A stretch of DNA of 64,000 nucleotides from Candidatus Obscuribacterales bacterium (GCA_020634035.1 JACKCM010000002.1:62001-126000), one strand, 5' to 3'. Positions 25,757-35,511 are shown, counted from the first letter of the stretch. A program made the numbers and translations. Notes: generated by a model not told the origin, from the letters alone.

Positions 25757-26878
25757 GTGAGTTTAAGCTCGGAAGACATCTACAGATGCCTTATGGACAA
25801 GAGTGCTGATGGTTACATCGTCAGCGATGCGAAAGGCCTGATTGTCAGCTGCAACAAAGCCGTTGCCAAGCTGGTGGGCAAAGACGAGGGCCAACTGGTC
25901 GGCTCTCAGCTATCCAGTCTTATTGATTTTGAAAGAGACGAGTCCAAAGATGCCTCCGGGGCGGTGTCGCCTCTGCCTGCCGGTGCCGACAAGCACGGAA
26001 TAGAAAACGTCAAGACCGTTGCCGTCATAGGCAAAGCCGGAAACGAATTCTTGATGCCGGTTACCCATACAGCCATCGCTTCGGGTAACGGTAAAAGCGG
26101 AGACTTTTTGACGATTATCTATATTCTTCAGGCAAGCACTGTTCAGCAGGCTCAGACAGAGTTTGTCAGCACGGTCAGTCATGAATTACGGACTCCTTTA
26201 ACCAGCATCAAAGGTTTTGCCGACACTATTTTGAGAGCCGGCGATCGTATCGATGTCGCTGCCCAGCGGCGTTATATCGGCATTATCAAAGACCAGGCCG
26301 ATCGTCTGACCCGACTGGTGGAAGATCTTCTTGCGGTCTCTCGTCTGGAGTCGAAAAGGTTACAGTTGACGATTCGTGCCATCGATCTGAAAGAGGCCGT
26401 AGAGAGAGTACAGCGCAATCTTTCTGAAAAGGCAGGCGATCATTCAGTCGATGTCCGCTTCGGACCGGGGATTCCGCCGGTCTGGGCCGATGCAGATAGA
26501 TTAGAGCAGATCCTCACCAACCTCATAGATAATGCCATCAAATATTCACCGGCCAATACCACTGTCACCGTATCGGCCAACGTCATCACCCAGGACGACC
26601 CCAAGCAGCCCGAGATGATCGAGATCTGTGTCAATGACCAGGGTGTGGGAATCTCTAAGGAAAATATTCCAAAGATCTTTTCTAAATTCAGTCGTCTCGA
26701 CAATCCTCTGGTGCGGCAGACCGAAGGCACAGGCCTTGGTCTGTATATAACCAGATCTCTTGTGCTGGCTCTGGGTGGCGATATCAGCATTACCTCCGAA
26801 CCAGGCAATACCACCTTCACGGTCAAGCTTCCCTCGGCAAGTCTCGAGATGCAGGCTGCAAGGGGCAGGGATATCTGA
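25757..26878 (+). CDS. PAS-domain histidine kinase
   Basis: A 373-residue soluble kinase. A PAS domain (about residues 1-125; DGYIVSDAKGLIVSCNKAVAKLVG) precedes a HisKA domain with intact H-box FVSTVSHELRTPLTSIKGF and a HATPase domain (LTNLIDNAIKYSP, VNDQGVGISKENI, GTGLGLYITRSL). No transmembrane helix is present, so it senses a cytoplasmic cue. The start is GTG at 25757 with GGGG about 12 bases upstream. Its stop overlaps the next gene by one base (TGATG). The adjacent receivers lack the phospho-acceptor Asp, so its true partner may lie elsewhere. Confidence 0.92.
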   Translation: MSLSSEDIYRCLMDKSADGYIVSDAKGLIVSCNKAVAKLVGKDEGQLVGSQLSSLIDFERDESKDASGAVSPLPAGADKHGIENVKTVAVIGKAGNEFLMPVTHTAIASGNGKSGDFLTIIYILQASTVQQAQTEFVSTVSHELRTPLTSIKGFADTILRAGDRIDVAAQRRYIGIIKDQADRLTRLVEDLLAVSRLESKRLQLTIRAIDLKEAVERVQRNLSEKAGDHSVDVRFGPGIPPVWADADRLEQILTNLIDNAIKYSPANTTVTVSANVITQDDPKQPEMIEICVNDQGVGISKENIPKIFSKFSRLDNPLVRQTEGTGLGLYITRSLVLALGGDISITSEPGNTTFTVKLPSASLEMQAARGRDI

Positions 26879-28194
26879 TGCTTTTACCCAAGCCCCAGAT
26901 TCTGGTTATTCACCAAACCCGGCAGGCGGCCGACTATGCCTCGGTGCTCGAAAAAACCGGCGCCAGAGTCAGCGCTGTCGCCTCTTTCGAAGAGGCAAAC
27001 GAGTTACTGTCTTTTCTTCATCCCGATTTGATTGTTCTTTCGGCGAACATGCCCGAAGGCGATGGCAGGCTGTATTGTCAGCAAATCCGCGCCACCGTAG
27101 TGCACCCCAGACCGGTTCTGGTATTGCTCCATCCGTCCGATGATGTGAACGAGAGAATCAATGCCTTCAGATATGGTGCAGACGACGTGCTCGCCGACCC
27201 CATTGACAAAAACGAGCTTGCCATAAGGGTCCTGGCCCATTTGAGGCGCCGTCAGGAAGAGTTCTCCAATCCGCTTACTCAGCTTCCCGGTCCTAATATG
27301 ATCAGGCGTATGCTGGAACAACATCTTGTTTCTGATCGCTCCTGGGCTGCTATGTCTATCGATTTGAATAAGATCCGGGTCTATAACGAGACCTATGGAG
27401 ATCTTGCCGGTGATCAGCTTATCAAGGCTCTGGGAGCCATTCTTACCGACATAGCCGATGAGAATGATTTTGTCGGTCATATCGAAGCGGATGATTTCAT
27501 TATGACCACTCCACCGGCTGAAGCCGCTCGCAAGGCAGAGCGCATCTGTCAGCAGTTCGACACAATCAGCACTAGATTCTATCCAAAAGGCGATCTTGAA
27601 AGAGGTTATTTGATCTCCACCGGACGCGGCGGTATCAGAAGAAGAATTCCTTTGATCTCTATCGCCATTGGTATTGTGGACAGTACCAAACGCAGATTTC
27701 ATAGTTATGTCGATGTATTGACCACAGCAAGGGACGCTCGCTATCTGGCCAAAGAGAAGGCCGAGTCCTGCTATGTTATCGATCAGACCCAGAGCGATGC
27801 CGGTCGGGTAGAGATGACCAGCTCCAAGATTCTGGTGGTAGAGCCCGATGGTGCCATGGCCTGTCTTTTGCAAGAGACCCTTGCTTTAGAGGGTTATATA
27901 GTCGATGTCACAGCCTCTGCCGATGATGCCCTGGAAATGTGTAAATACGATCCCCATCCGGATCTGGTCTTGCTCGAATCCAATCTTACCGATAGAGTGA
28001 TGGATGGTTGGAAGCTCTGTCAGAAGCTCAAAGAAGACAACGAACTCTCCAAGATCTGGGTGGTAATGGCAACCTCCCATCCCGATCAATCGAGGGCGCT
28101 GGAAGCCGGTGCCGACCTGTATCTTCCCAAACCTTTCGATATGCCGAGTCTGCTTACAGAAATAAGTCAGCTCTTGAAGAAATCCCTTGCCTGA
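26878..28194 (+). CDS. Degenerate REC-GGDEF-REC protein
   Basis: A 438-residue protein with three signalling domains that all lack key residues. Receiver 1 (about 6-125): the acidic pocket is replaced (ILVIHQT), the phospho-acceptor site reads LIVLSANMP with Ser, and the conserved Lys is lost (LADP). The GGDEF-like domain (about 140-300) keeps SIDLNKIRVYNETYGDLAGDQLIKALG, but the signature is EADDF, so cyclase activity is unlikely. Receiver 2 (about 319-436): VVEPD, acceptor replaced by Glu in LVLLESNL, Lys present in LPKPF. It is probably a scaffold or a constitutive output coupled to the overlapping kinase gene. Confidence 0.9.
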   Translation: MLLPKPQILVIHQTRQAADYASVLEKTGARVSAVASFEEANELLSFLHPDLIVLSANMPEGDGRLYCQQIRATVVHPRPVLVLLHPSDDVNERINAFRYGADDVLADPIDKNELAIRVLAHLRRRQEEFSNPLTQLPGPNMIRRMLEQHLVSDRSWAAMSIDLNKIRVYNETYGDLAGDQLIKALGAILTDIADENDFVGHIEADDFIMTTPPAEAARKAERICQQFDTISTRFYPKGDLERGYLISTGRGGIRRRIPLISIAIGIVDSTKRRFHSYVDVLTTARDARYLAKEKAESCYVIDQTQSDAGRVEMTSSKILVVEPDGAMACLLQETLALEGYIVDVTASADDALEMCKYDPHPDLVLLESNLTDRVMDGWKLCQKLKEDNELSKIWVVMATSHPDQSRALEAGADLYLPKPFDMPSLLTEISQLLKKSLA

Positions 28195-28224
28195 GCGCTG
28201 GTCTCTAGTTTGTAGTTTGCCGAT

Positions 28225-28866
28225 TCAGTCTAATTTTTTTGATGTTTCCTGGATATTTTCGTTGACCACCGAAATTATCCAGTCCACCGCTTCGCTTATA
28301 GAACGCGCCTGGAAATCCGGTTCGACAGGCCACTGATAATCGCCCTTCTGAACTCTTTCTCCATAGCCGGTTTCAACCAGTACACCACGGGCACCGCAGT
28401 TTTTCGCCAGCTCCACATCGGTGGCTTTGTCTCCGACAACAAAAGAGAGCGCTCTGTCCAGGTTGTCGTGCTCTCTATAGGCTTGCTCCACCATGCCCAC
28501 GGCAGGTTTCCTGCAATCGCATTCCCTGGCATATTTTTCTATTTTGGCATCCGGAGCCGGCAGATGAGGGCAGTAGTAGACAGCATCTAAAAAGGCGCCT
28601 TGCTCCGCCAGCAGCTTCTCGAGTCTTTCATTCAAGGCAAGAATATGAGCCTCGGGATAATAATCTCGGGCTGCACCGGTCTGGTTGGTGACAAGAATCG
28701 CTTTGATCCCGAGCATATTGAGCCGTTTGACCGCCTCGGCCGCCCCATCGATGAGATTGAGATTCTCCAGCTCTTTTATATAGCCGGCTTCTATGTTCAG
28801 CGTGCCATCACGATCCAGAAATACGACTGGGCGCTTTTCGCTTTTGTCCTGCTTTGCATTCATCAT
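28225..28866 (-). CDS. gmhB: D,D-heptose 1,7-bisphosphate phosphatase
   Basis: A HAD-superfamily histidinol-phosphatase-like enzyme that removes the C7 phosphate in ADP-heptose synthesis. Motif I is VVFLDRDGTLN, motif II VTNQTGAARD and motif III VGDKATDVELAKN. The GmhB zinc loop is visible as YYCPHLPAP and CDCRKPA. I chose the ATG at 28866; GTG at 28875 and ATG at 28863 are alternatives. It converges on the degenerate regulator gene. The remaining heptose genes are not in the window. Confidence 0.9.
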   Translation of the reverse strand: MMNAKQDKSEKRPVVFLDRDGTLNIEAGYIKELENLNLIDGAAEAVKRLNMLGIKAILVTNQTGAARDYYPEAHILALNERLEKLLAEQGAFLDAVYYCPHLPAPDAKIEKYARECDCRKPAVGMVEQAYREHDNLDRALSFVVGDKATDVELAKNCGARGVLVETGYGERVQKGDYQWPVEPDFQARSISEAVDWIISVVNENIQETSKKLD

Positions 28867-28937
28867 ATAAATCACCGGGCTGCTCTTGAAAAAGTATACT
28901 CGCAGTTGGTGAAATCTCTCTTCCCAAGCCGTTCAAG

Positions 28938-28975
28938 AAGTAAATCTAAGTAAATCTAAGTAACTCAAAGTAACC
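28938..28975. repeat. Four 10-base-spaced direct repeats upstream of the BlaI-type gene
   Basis: AAGTAAATCT, AAGTAAATCT, AAGTAACTCA and AAGTAACC begin at 28938, 28948, 28958 and 28968. The one-helical-turn spacing suggests cooperative protein binding, but no known regulator consensus is matched. Confidence 0.6.
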
Positions 28976-28988
28976 TATAAGGTTTTGA

Positions 28989-29010
28989 TTTAGGTAACCA
29001 ACTACCTAAA
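28989..29010. promoter_or_regulatory. Palindromic operator candidate for the BlaI-type repressor
   Basis: TTTAGGTA (28989-28996) and TACCTAAA (29003-29010) form perfect 8-base arms around a 6-base spacer, 52 bases before the start codon. A dyad of this size fits a dimeric BlaI/CopY winged-helix repressor and suggests autoregulation. Confidence 0.65.
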
Positions 29011-29062
29011 GTCGTCGGTCTGTGTTACGATTTTCCAAAGCCTTAGTATCTGGTGAGTTTGC

Positions 29063-29473
29063 ATGAGATTACACGACGATAACGCGTCCTTTCGATTCAA
29101 TCAGGTTGGACTGAAGAAGTTTCTTGGCGACCTGGAATGCGAAATCATGGAGCTGGTTTGGAAGCTCTCCAGCTCGAATCCGACTGTTACCGTAAGAGAA
29201 GTCTATGACGCCCTTAGAAAGAAGCGCGAGATAGCTTATACCACGGTAATGACCACCATGGTAAGACTTTCTGAAAAGGGTCTTTTGAAGATCGTGGACA
29301 AAGCCGGTCTGGCCAACTGTTATGTGCCAGAATCCGACCGAGAGACTTTCATTAGAAACTCGGTAGAGCATGTACTCGACATCTTCTTCAGTGAGTTTCC
29401 CGATGAGTGCTCAGAGTTCGTCGCCGGTATGATGAGCCGCAAGCGTCCGAAGAAATCGACAAGAAGAAGATAG
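29063..29473 (+). CDS. BlaI/MecI/CopY-family transcriptional repressor
   Basis: A 136-residue protein with a winged-helix domain: LGDLECEIMELVWKL, TVREVYDALRKKREIAYTTVMTTMVRLSEKGLLKI. The C-terminal dimerisation region contains HVLDIFFSEFPDECSEFVAGM and ends in a very basic tail (RKRPKKSTRRR). No BlaR1-like sensor protease or obvious target gene lies alongside, so the signal is unknown. A palindrome and phased repeats just upstream suggest self-repression. A terminator follows. Confidence 0.9.
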   Translation: MRLHDDNASFRFNQVGLKKFLGDLECEIMELVWKLSSSNPTVTVREVYDALRKKREIAYTTVMTTMVRLSEKGLLKIVDKAGLANCYVPESDRETFIRNSVEHVLDIFFSEFPDECSEFVAGMMSRKRPKKSTRRR

Positions 29474-29509
29474 AGTCTCTATCTATTCATATTTATATCT
29501 TGATTTAAA

Positions 29510-29541
29510 ACGGCTTCAGCAATGCTGGAGCCGTCTCTTTT
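29510..29541 (+). terminator. Intrinsic terminator of the BlaI-type gene
   Basis: ACGGCTTCAGC (29510-29520) pairs with GCTGGAGCCGT (29524-29534), with one G-T wobble and an AAT loop, followed by CTCTTTTG. Confidence 0.85.
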
Positions 29542-29568
29542 GTTAGCCGGGCAATCTAAATAACAAGA

Positions 29569-29601
29569 CAAAATAAAAGAGGGACGGTAACCGTCCCTCT
29601 T
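29569..29601 (-). terminator. Intrinsic terminator of the secretin operon
   Basis: An 11-bp perfect stem (29577-29587 with 29591-29601; arm AAGAGGGACGG) with a 3-base loop lies about 30 bases past the secretin stop codon. On the minus strand it runs into a T-rich stretch (TTTTATTTTG). Confidence 0.85.
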
Positions 29602-29630
29602 CATTACTGATTTCGATTGCTCGATTGCGA

Positions 29631-31958
29631 TTATTGCGAATCGGGAATCGGTGCACCTTCCGGCAGAGTCGGAGAGGTCTTCTGGTGACGTTCCGCACGA
29701 CCCGAGGAGTAGTGACGTTCGTCCAGTACGGTAGGCTCGACCTGGAACATGTTCATGTCGCGAGGTCCTTCTACCCGACCGATCTCTTCCGGCAGTTTGA
29801 GCTGTCCAGGAGTACCAGGCAGGATGATCTCCGGTCTGACTGCTATGACAAGCTCGCTCTCGTTTTTAGCGAAAGCTTTCGATCTGTAGATTGCACCGAG
29901 CACCGGTACTTCACCGATAATCGGTAACTTAATCAATTCACGACCGTTGTTGGTCGAAACCAATCCACCGATAAACAATTCCTGTCCGGGTTTCATCTCG
30001 ACAATGGTCTGGGCCTTTCTCGTGATGAAGGAGGGAACTGTGGTGTTAGAACCGGGTACGTTCAGACCATTAGCCAGAGAAGGGATTCTCTCTTCCGGAG
30101 AAACTTCGATGTTAATCGCTCCATTCTCCATGAGGATAGGAATGAAGTTAAGTCTCAGACCGAAGGGTTCGAATACGACCGACTGTTGGGCCTGACCGGC
30201 TGCGGCCACGGCTTGCAGAATCGGGATCTCACCACCTGCCAGGAAGGCAGCCCTTTCACCAGAGATACAGACCAGAGAAGGCTCTGACAGTACTCTAGCT
30301 CGGTTCATCGAGATCAAGCCCTGGATAGTCGGCTGAACTGAGAACCGACTGTTGTTGTTGGAGGGGAAGTTCGTGGCGGCGGAGAAGAGGTTCATCAGAC
30401 CGCCCGGCGCGAAGCTAACACCACCTGGAGCTCCGAAAAGAACCGAAGCAGGAGCCACGGAAGGGGGCTGGTTCAGAAGCTGAGCCTGACCTATGCCGCT
30501 TATCGGACCCAACCCGGCGATTGCGGTACCGGCAGTAAATCCGGAAGAACCTACCGAATAACCTGTTCCGAGCCTGCCAGCCTGGGCAGTGAATCCGTTA
30601 AGAGGCGCACCGGCAGTTCCAATTACTGAATTTATCTGGTTAATACCGCCAAAGGACACAGGTATAGCAGTCGGGTTGACGTTATTGGTACCGCCGATAC
30701 CGAAAGCGAAGCCAGAGGTCGTTCCGTTGAAACCGACAGCGGTGGCAAGTTCTCTTGCCGATACCGTGTTCATCTCCATAAAGGTGACATGAAGAATGAT
30801 CAGCGGAACCTTGCGGATCTTGATCATCGAGGTAACCCGACCGCCATCACTGGTGATGACCTGACCTTTGGATATATTGTTCTGGGTGTTGGGGAAGAAT
30901 GTATATCTATCCACCGAAGCGAGCTGCGCCAACTGACCGGAACTACCTCCAGCTTGACCGCCGCCACCCTGGGCAGAGACTTCACCGATTCTGGCGTTGA
31001 TCAGACGGTTATTGGCCACCTGTATGTTCATTCCGCGGTCGTCCATAAAGACGTTGGCAGCCATGAAAGCTCGGATTACCGATTCAGGGTGATCTACGTC
31101 TCCCATCAAGAGAACTCTGTCAGATCCACCAACGGAGAAAGCCTTGACGATGATTCTAGGGTCGATCTCTCTTAAGGAGGTCTGAAGTTCGTCGAAGTCT
31201 CTATCTACGAGAATATCGATGGCAGTGGTGTTACCGGCATCGTCCCAGAGAACCATGGTGGCGCTACCGGGGGCTTTACCCAACATTACCATCTGGTTTT
31301 CAGCCACTACCACCGGTTCGGCAATGCCGGGATCCGAAATAGAGGTTCTGACAATTTTGTTTCTCAGTTTGAAGGTTCTCGACTGAGAGACTTTCAAATC
31401 GATAACATTGGTGGTTTTGAACTCTTCCATGTCCACGGTACCGGTCACTACGGGCGGTATCGGGGTGGCGGTGATATCACTGCCGGAGGACTGAGCGATA
31501 ACGTGATCAGGAGCGAGCTGGGCGAGCAATTGTTTGCCCTGGCTTGCGCTAGATGCGGACAATTGAGGAGTTACACCCGGAACAGGTCCGTTGTAGCTTA
31601 CAAGAGTCGGTGCGTTATCTTTGATAGAGGTGGAGTTGATGGAAGGATGAATACTGAGAGCTGCTGCAGGAGCCGGCATATCTTTGGCGACTTCATTGCC
31701 GCCGCCGAGAAGAAGCATCACATGATCTTCTTCGAGAGCTGCGCTATCAGTAGATTGCTTTTTAGAAGCAACGGATTTATTGACCTGGATCTTCTTGGCT
31801 TTTACCGAAGTTTTCTTCGGTGAAGGCTTGGATGATTTTTTGCTCGTGGACAGCTTTTGCCAGATGGCGTCGGCTGCCTGGGCTGGTTGTGCAAGCCAGC
31901 CGGCCTGGGTCAATAAAATTGACAGGCTCATTGCTAGGCTTTTCCTTGGCGTATTCAT
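29631..31958 (-). CDS. CpaC-like secretin, intact copy
   Basis: A 775-residue outer-membrane secretin of the type II/III/Tad family. A signal peptide ends near AQPAQA, followed by a Lys/Ser-rich linker. The pilus-formation N-terminal domain (about residues 180-260: VSQSRTFKLRNKIVRTSISDPGIAEPVVV) is followed by a BON/N1-like segment (DVDHPESVIRAFMAANVFMDD), a Gly/Asn-rich insertion near 415-520, and the secretin barrel domain (SRFSVQPTIQGLISMNRARVLSEPSLVCISGERAAFLAGGEIPI ... EMKPGQELFIGGLVSTNNGRE). AGAGGGAGAG precedes the ATG. It is the second gene of a tandem pair; no other Tad genes are in the window. Confidence 0.9.
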   Translation of the reverse strand: MNTPRKSLAMSLSILLTQAGWLAQPAQAADAIWQKLSTSKKSSKPSPKKTSVKAKKIQVNKSVASKKQSTDSAALEEDHVMLLLGGGNEVAKDMPAPAAALSIHPSINSTSIKDNAPTLVSYNGPVPGVTPQLSASSASQGKQLLAQLAPDHVIAQSSGSDITATPIPPVVTGTVDMEEFKTTNVIDLKVSQSRTFKLRNKIVRTSISDPGIAEPVVVAENQMVMLGKAPGSATMVLWDDAGNTTAIDILVDRDFDELQTSLREIDPRIIVKAFSVGGSDRVLLMGDVDHPESVIRAFMAANVFMDDRGMNIQVANNRLINARIGEVSAQGGGGQAGGSSGQLAQLASVDRYTFFPNTQNNISKGQVITSDGGRVTSMIKIRKVPLIILHVTFMEMNTVSARELATAVGFNGTTSGFAFGIGGTNNVNPTAIPVSFGGINQINSVIGTAGAPLNGFTAQAGRLGTGYSVGSSGFTAGTAIAGLGPISGIGQAQLLNQPPSVAPASVLFGAPGGVSFAPGGLMNLFSAATNFPSNNNSRFSVQPTIQGLISMNRARVLSEPSLVCISGERAAFLAGGEIPILQAVAAAGQAQQSVVFEPFGLRLNFIPILMENGAINIEVSPEERIPSLANGLNVPGSNTTVPSFITRKAQTIVEMKPGQELFIGGLVSTNNGRELIKLPIIGEVPVLGAIYRSKAFAKNESELVIAVRPEIILPGTPGQLKLPEEIGRVEGPRDMNMFQVEPTVLDERHYSSGRAERHQKTSPTLPEGAPIPDSQ

Positions 31959-32019
31959 TCCACTCTCCCTCTAAGTTATATAACGCTCTTCCACGTATTC
32001 AAGGATGAATTTAAATCTG

Positions 32020-34399
32020 TTATCTAAAGTCTGGTACAGGTGCACCTTCAGGCAACGTAGGCGATGTCTTCTGGTGACGTTCCGCGCGACCGCTTGTGTA
32101 GTGGCGCTCGTCCACCACAGTCGGTTCTACTGCAAACATGTTCATGTCGCGAGGACCTTCTACCCTTCCGATCTCTTCGGGCAGTTTGAGCTGTCCGGGG
32201 GTTCCCGGTAGGATCACTTCAGGTCTGATGGCGATAACCAGTTCGCTCTCGTTCTTGTTGAATGCTTTAGAACGATAGAGCGCACCGATAACCGGAATCT
32301 CACCGAAGATAGGATATTTGTTCAATTCGCGACCGTTGTTGGTGCTGACCAAACCAGATATAAAGAGTTCCTGACCGGGCTTCATCTCTACAATGGTCTG
32401 GACCTTTCCGGGTTGTAAATCCGGGGATGTTGGTCGAAGAACCAGGGAAGTTGAAGGCAAAGGCGTTAGAAATGACCCTCTCTTCAGGCGCGACTTCCAG
32501 GTTGATTGCGCCGTTTTCCATCAGCACTGGAATCATGTTGATTCTCATTCCGAAGGGCTCGAATGTGACCGAGAACTGGTTCTGACCAGCGGTGGCGATT
32601 GCCTGCAGGATGGGGATTTCTCCACCAGCCAGGAAGGACGCACGTTCACCGGAGATGCATACAGAGTAGGTTCTGAAAGTACCCTGGCGCGGTTGTGGGC
32701 GATGATACCTTGAACCGACGGGTTGACCGAGAACTTATAGGGGCTTCCGCTGGCGAAGTTCGATACTGCGGTCAAGATGTTGCCGAGACCAGCTGTCTGG
32801 AATGCAGCACCACCCGGAGCTCCGAAAGAATCTGCGAAGGCGAAATCGGGGCGGATTGCGGGAAGATCGGCAAACCTATACCGATAACGTTCGCTGCACC
32901 TGCCGGGTTGATGAATCAACCGTCAGTTTGAGTTTGGACTGGACATTCGGTGTTGCAGTACCCACTGCTATGCCGGCGGGGCTGTTTGACGCGAGTCTCT
33001 GGTTGAATCCAGGGTCAGTGACGAGGTAGGTCCCCTGTCCGTTCTGGTTTGCTACATTACCACCGATACCGAAGCCGAAACCGGGACCAGAGAAGTTGAA
33101 ACCGAGAGAGATACCGAGCTGACGAGCAGCAAGGGTGTTCATCTCCATGAAGGTTACGTGCAGTGCAATCAGGGGCACTTTACGAACCTTGATCAAGCTG
33201 GTGACTCGACCACCGTCACTGACGATGCCCTGAGCCAGCGAGACGTTGTTGTTCAGGTTGGGGAAGAATGTGTATCTGTCAACCGAAGCGAGCTGAGCGA
33301 GCTGACCGGTTTGACCACCGGTTTGTCCGCCGCCGCCCTGGGCACCCATCTCACCGATTCTGGCGTTGATCAGGCGGTTGTTGGCTACCTGAATGCTCAT
33401 GCCGCGGTCGTCCATGTAGACGTTGGCTGCGGCAAAGGCTCTGACTACCGACTCGGGGTGGTCCACATCTCCGTAGAGGATGACTCGGTCGGAGCCACCT
33501 ACAGAGTAGGTTTTGACGATGATTCTGGGGTCAATCTCTCTGAGAGTAGCTTGAAGCTGGTTGTAGTCTCTCGAGACTTTGACGTCGATGGCGGTATTGT
33601 TGCCGGCGTCGTCCCAGATAACGAGAGTGGCTTTACCGGGGGATTTACCCAGGAGGACCATCTGGTTTTCGGATACGACAACCGGTTCGACGATACCGGG
33701 ATCACTTATAGAGGTTCTGACGATTTTGTTTCTCAGTTTGAAGGTTCTTGAACGAGAAACCTTCACATCGATAACGTTGGTCGCCTTGTACTCTTCCAGG
33801 TCTACTGTACCTGTCACTACAGGAGGAATCGGGCTGGCGGTGACTTCGCTGCTGGTGGACTGGGCAAGCAGATTGTCTGCAGCCAGCTGAGCAATATAGT
33901 CTTCGCTCCGGTCCGATTGAACTTCGTGAGCGGATTGAGCTTTAGATTTGATCTCTTCATCTATAGGGATTTCGCTGGTAGCTTCAGCCGAGGGAGAAGT
34001 TATAGCTGGATTGATAGCTACCGGGGCGGCATCCATGCTGGCCGGAAGGCTAGGATGAATAGAGAGCGCAGCGGCTGGTGCAGGACCTGCGCCCAGGGCT
34101 CCGACGTCCTTGCGACCTGGCAGGAACAACATCGAATGACTCTCATCTATAGATACATCGTTAGAAGCGATCTTGATCGCTTTCTGCGGGGCTGCGGCAC
34201 CGGCAGCTTGCTTGGTGGCAACCTTCTTAGAAGATACAGCCTTCTTGGTGGCTACCTTCTTAATAGATTTGCCGCCGGCGGTGTCTGACAGTTTTTGCCA
34301 GATTGCACCATCTGCCGGTGTAGCGTTTGCCGATTGCCAACCAGCCTGTGATAGCGCGACCAGTGCGCTAAGAGCTAAGCTCGTATTTGGCTTGTTCAT
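32020..34399 (-). pseudogene. CpaC-like secretin, second copy with several frameshifts
   Basis: A tandem paralogue of the secretin 61 bases downstream. The first 490 or so codons are open (signal peptide, Lys/Ala-rich linker, pilus N-terminal domain, N1 region). Homology then jumps frames: near 32925 (LKLTVD to FINPAGAANVIG), near 32830 (ISPSQIL to FGAPGGAAF), near 32661 (SEPTL to CISGERA, one base missing in CTGTATGC) and near 32402 (FTTRK to VQTIVEM, one base extra in AAAGG). The last 120 codons are again clean. The leader matches that of the intact copy. It is either a recently decayed copy or local assembly error in a repeated region. Confidence 0.85.
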
Positions 34400-35511
34400 T
34401 CCACTCTCCCTCTATCTAGCTTCCTGTAGATTTTGATAACTGCGACTCATTTTAGTTTGCGGAAGCAAGTTTAGTAAGTGTCGGTATGGACCCGACCAGG
34501 TCAGCAGTTTAGCATGAGTATCCGGACTGTGCACCTACCTTTTGTTATACCGTTCAAAGGTTTGAAACGAATGGGGGGTGAATCCCCGAAACGACCCACC
34601 TGTGTGGGCTTGTGTACTGTAGCGGATTGTTGCGGCATTTTGCGAACGGTTTGTTGACAACCGGATATGGTGCCATGCTGCGGCGGTGTTTTGGGCATGT
34701 CAAGGTGGTGTCGATATTGATACCGTAATCAGTGGTATCACCGCTACAGTCCGCTTTCGTATGCCGGACGGATAGGCGAAATATTGGTGATAGCCTGCTA
34801 TCGGTCATATAATTGGGTTTTAGCCTATATCGGACACCAGCGAGGGCGGGGATGTCATCAGGACATCGCCCGATTAAGATCGATCGCTTTCCAAATTTGT
34901 AGTCTGATCGCTAAAAGTGGCTAGCCGTAAGGCTTCTGCGCATGTCTCTCCGGTTGCGATCAGCGCCGTGCATCTCTTTTGTAAAATGTAGGTTGGTGCT
35001 TCGTTTCTTGCCTGGATCGAAAAGGAAACCGGATAAATTATGGTTAAGGAGATCCGCCCAGAAAGAAGTGCTGATCTCTCTAATCAAGGCTGGTTGCATA
35101 TTTGCTGTTGTGTTTTTGGATATTTAACCGGTGCTAATTGGTGGCAGTTTTTTGATCTTCGTTTTGCTTTTTCGAAGAAGCGAAAAATAGGAACTCTTTC
35201 TTTCCGCGGTTTGCATCAGGGATAAATGCTCCCCCTGGCATCCTTGTTTATCGGTTCTTGGTGCCACTATAAAAATGCCGACTTCCTTGAATTATCTTCG
35301 GCTATATATAGGAAGCGAGAGGAATCTTGCTTTCTGAGTCATGCCCGGTCTGAGAATCATGAGAAAGACCACAGGTATAAGAATCAAGATAAGTATTGTT
35401 ATTCACCTCTTCTAAGTTATATACTCTGCCTGAAATCTTCAGCAGGATTTACTGTTTAGGATTTCTTCACTTGAAAAGGTATCTACATTGCGAAGGTGAG
35501 AGAGAAAAGTC
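34400..35511. other. 1.1 kb gene-free region between the secretins and the RpaB-like gene
   Basis: No frame here looks like a real gene. Small hairpins occur: GGGG-TGAAT-CCCC (about 34575-34588), CCCAC-CTGT-GTGGG (about 34600-34614) and GATAGC/GCTATC (about 34790-34803). A possible plus-strand promoter is TTGGTG (34784-34789) with TATAAT (34808-34813) at 18-base spacing. The region must also hold the minus-strand secretin promoter. An untranslated RNA is possible, but nothing recognisable is seen. Confidence 0.5.

Noticed and set aside
27004..27873. 289-codon minus-strand frame
   Set aside because: Antisense shadow of the REC-GGDEF-REC gene, which shows clear domain homology.
34649..34663. 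15-base match TTGTTGACAACCGGA also found near 40452
   Set aside because: Only two copies with unrelated surroundings and no symmetry; probably chance or shared promoter-like sequence.
34501..35459. Several 60-85 codon frames in the gene-free region
   Set aside because: None has a ribosome site, recognisable domain or credible composition; frames on both strands overlap.
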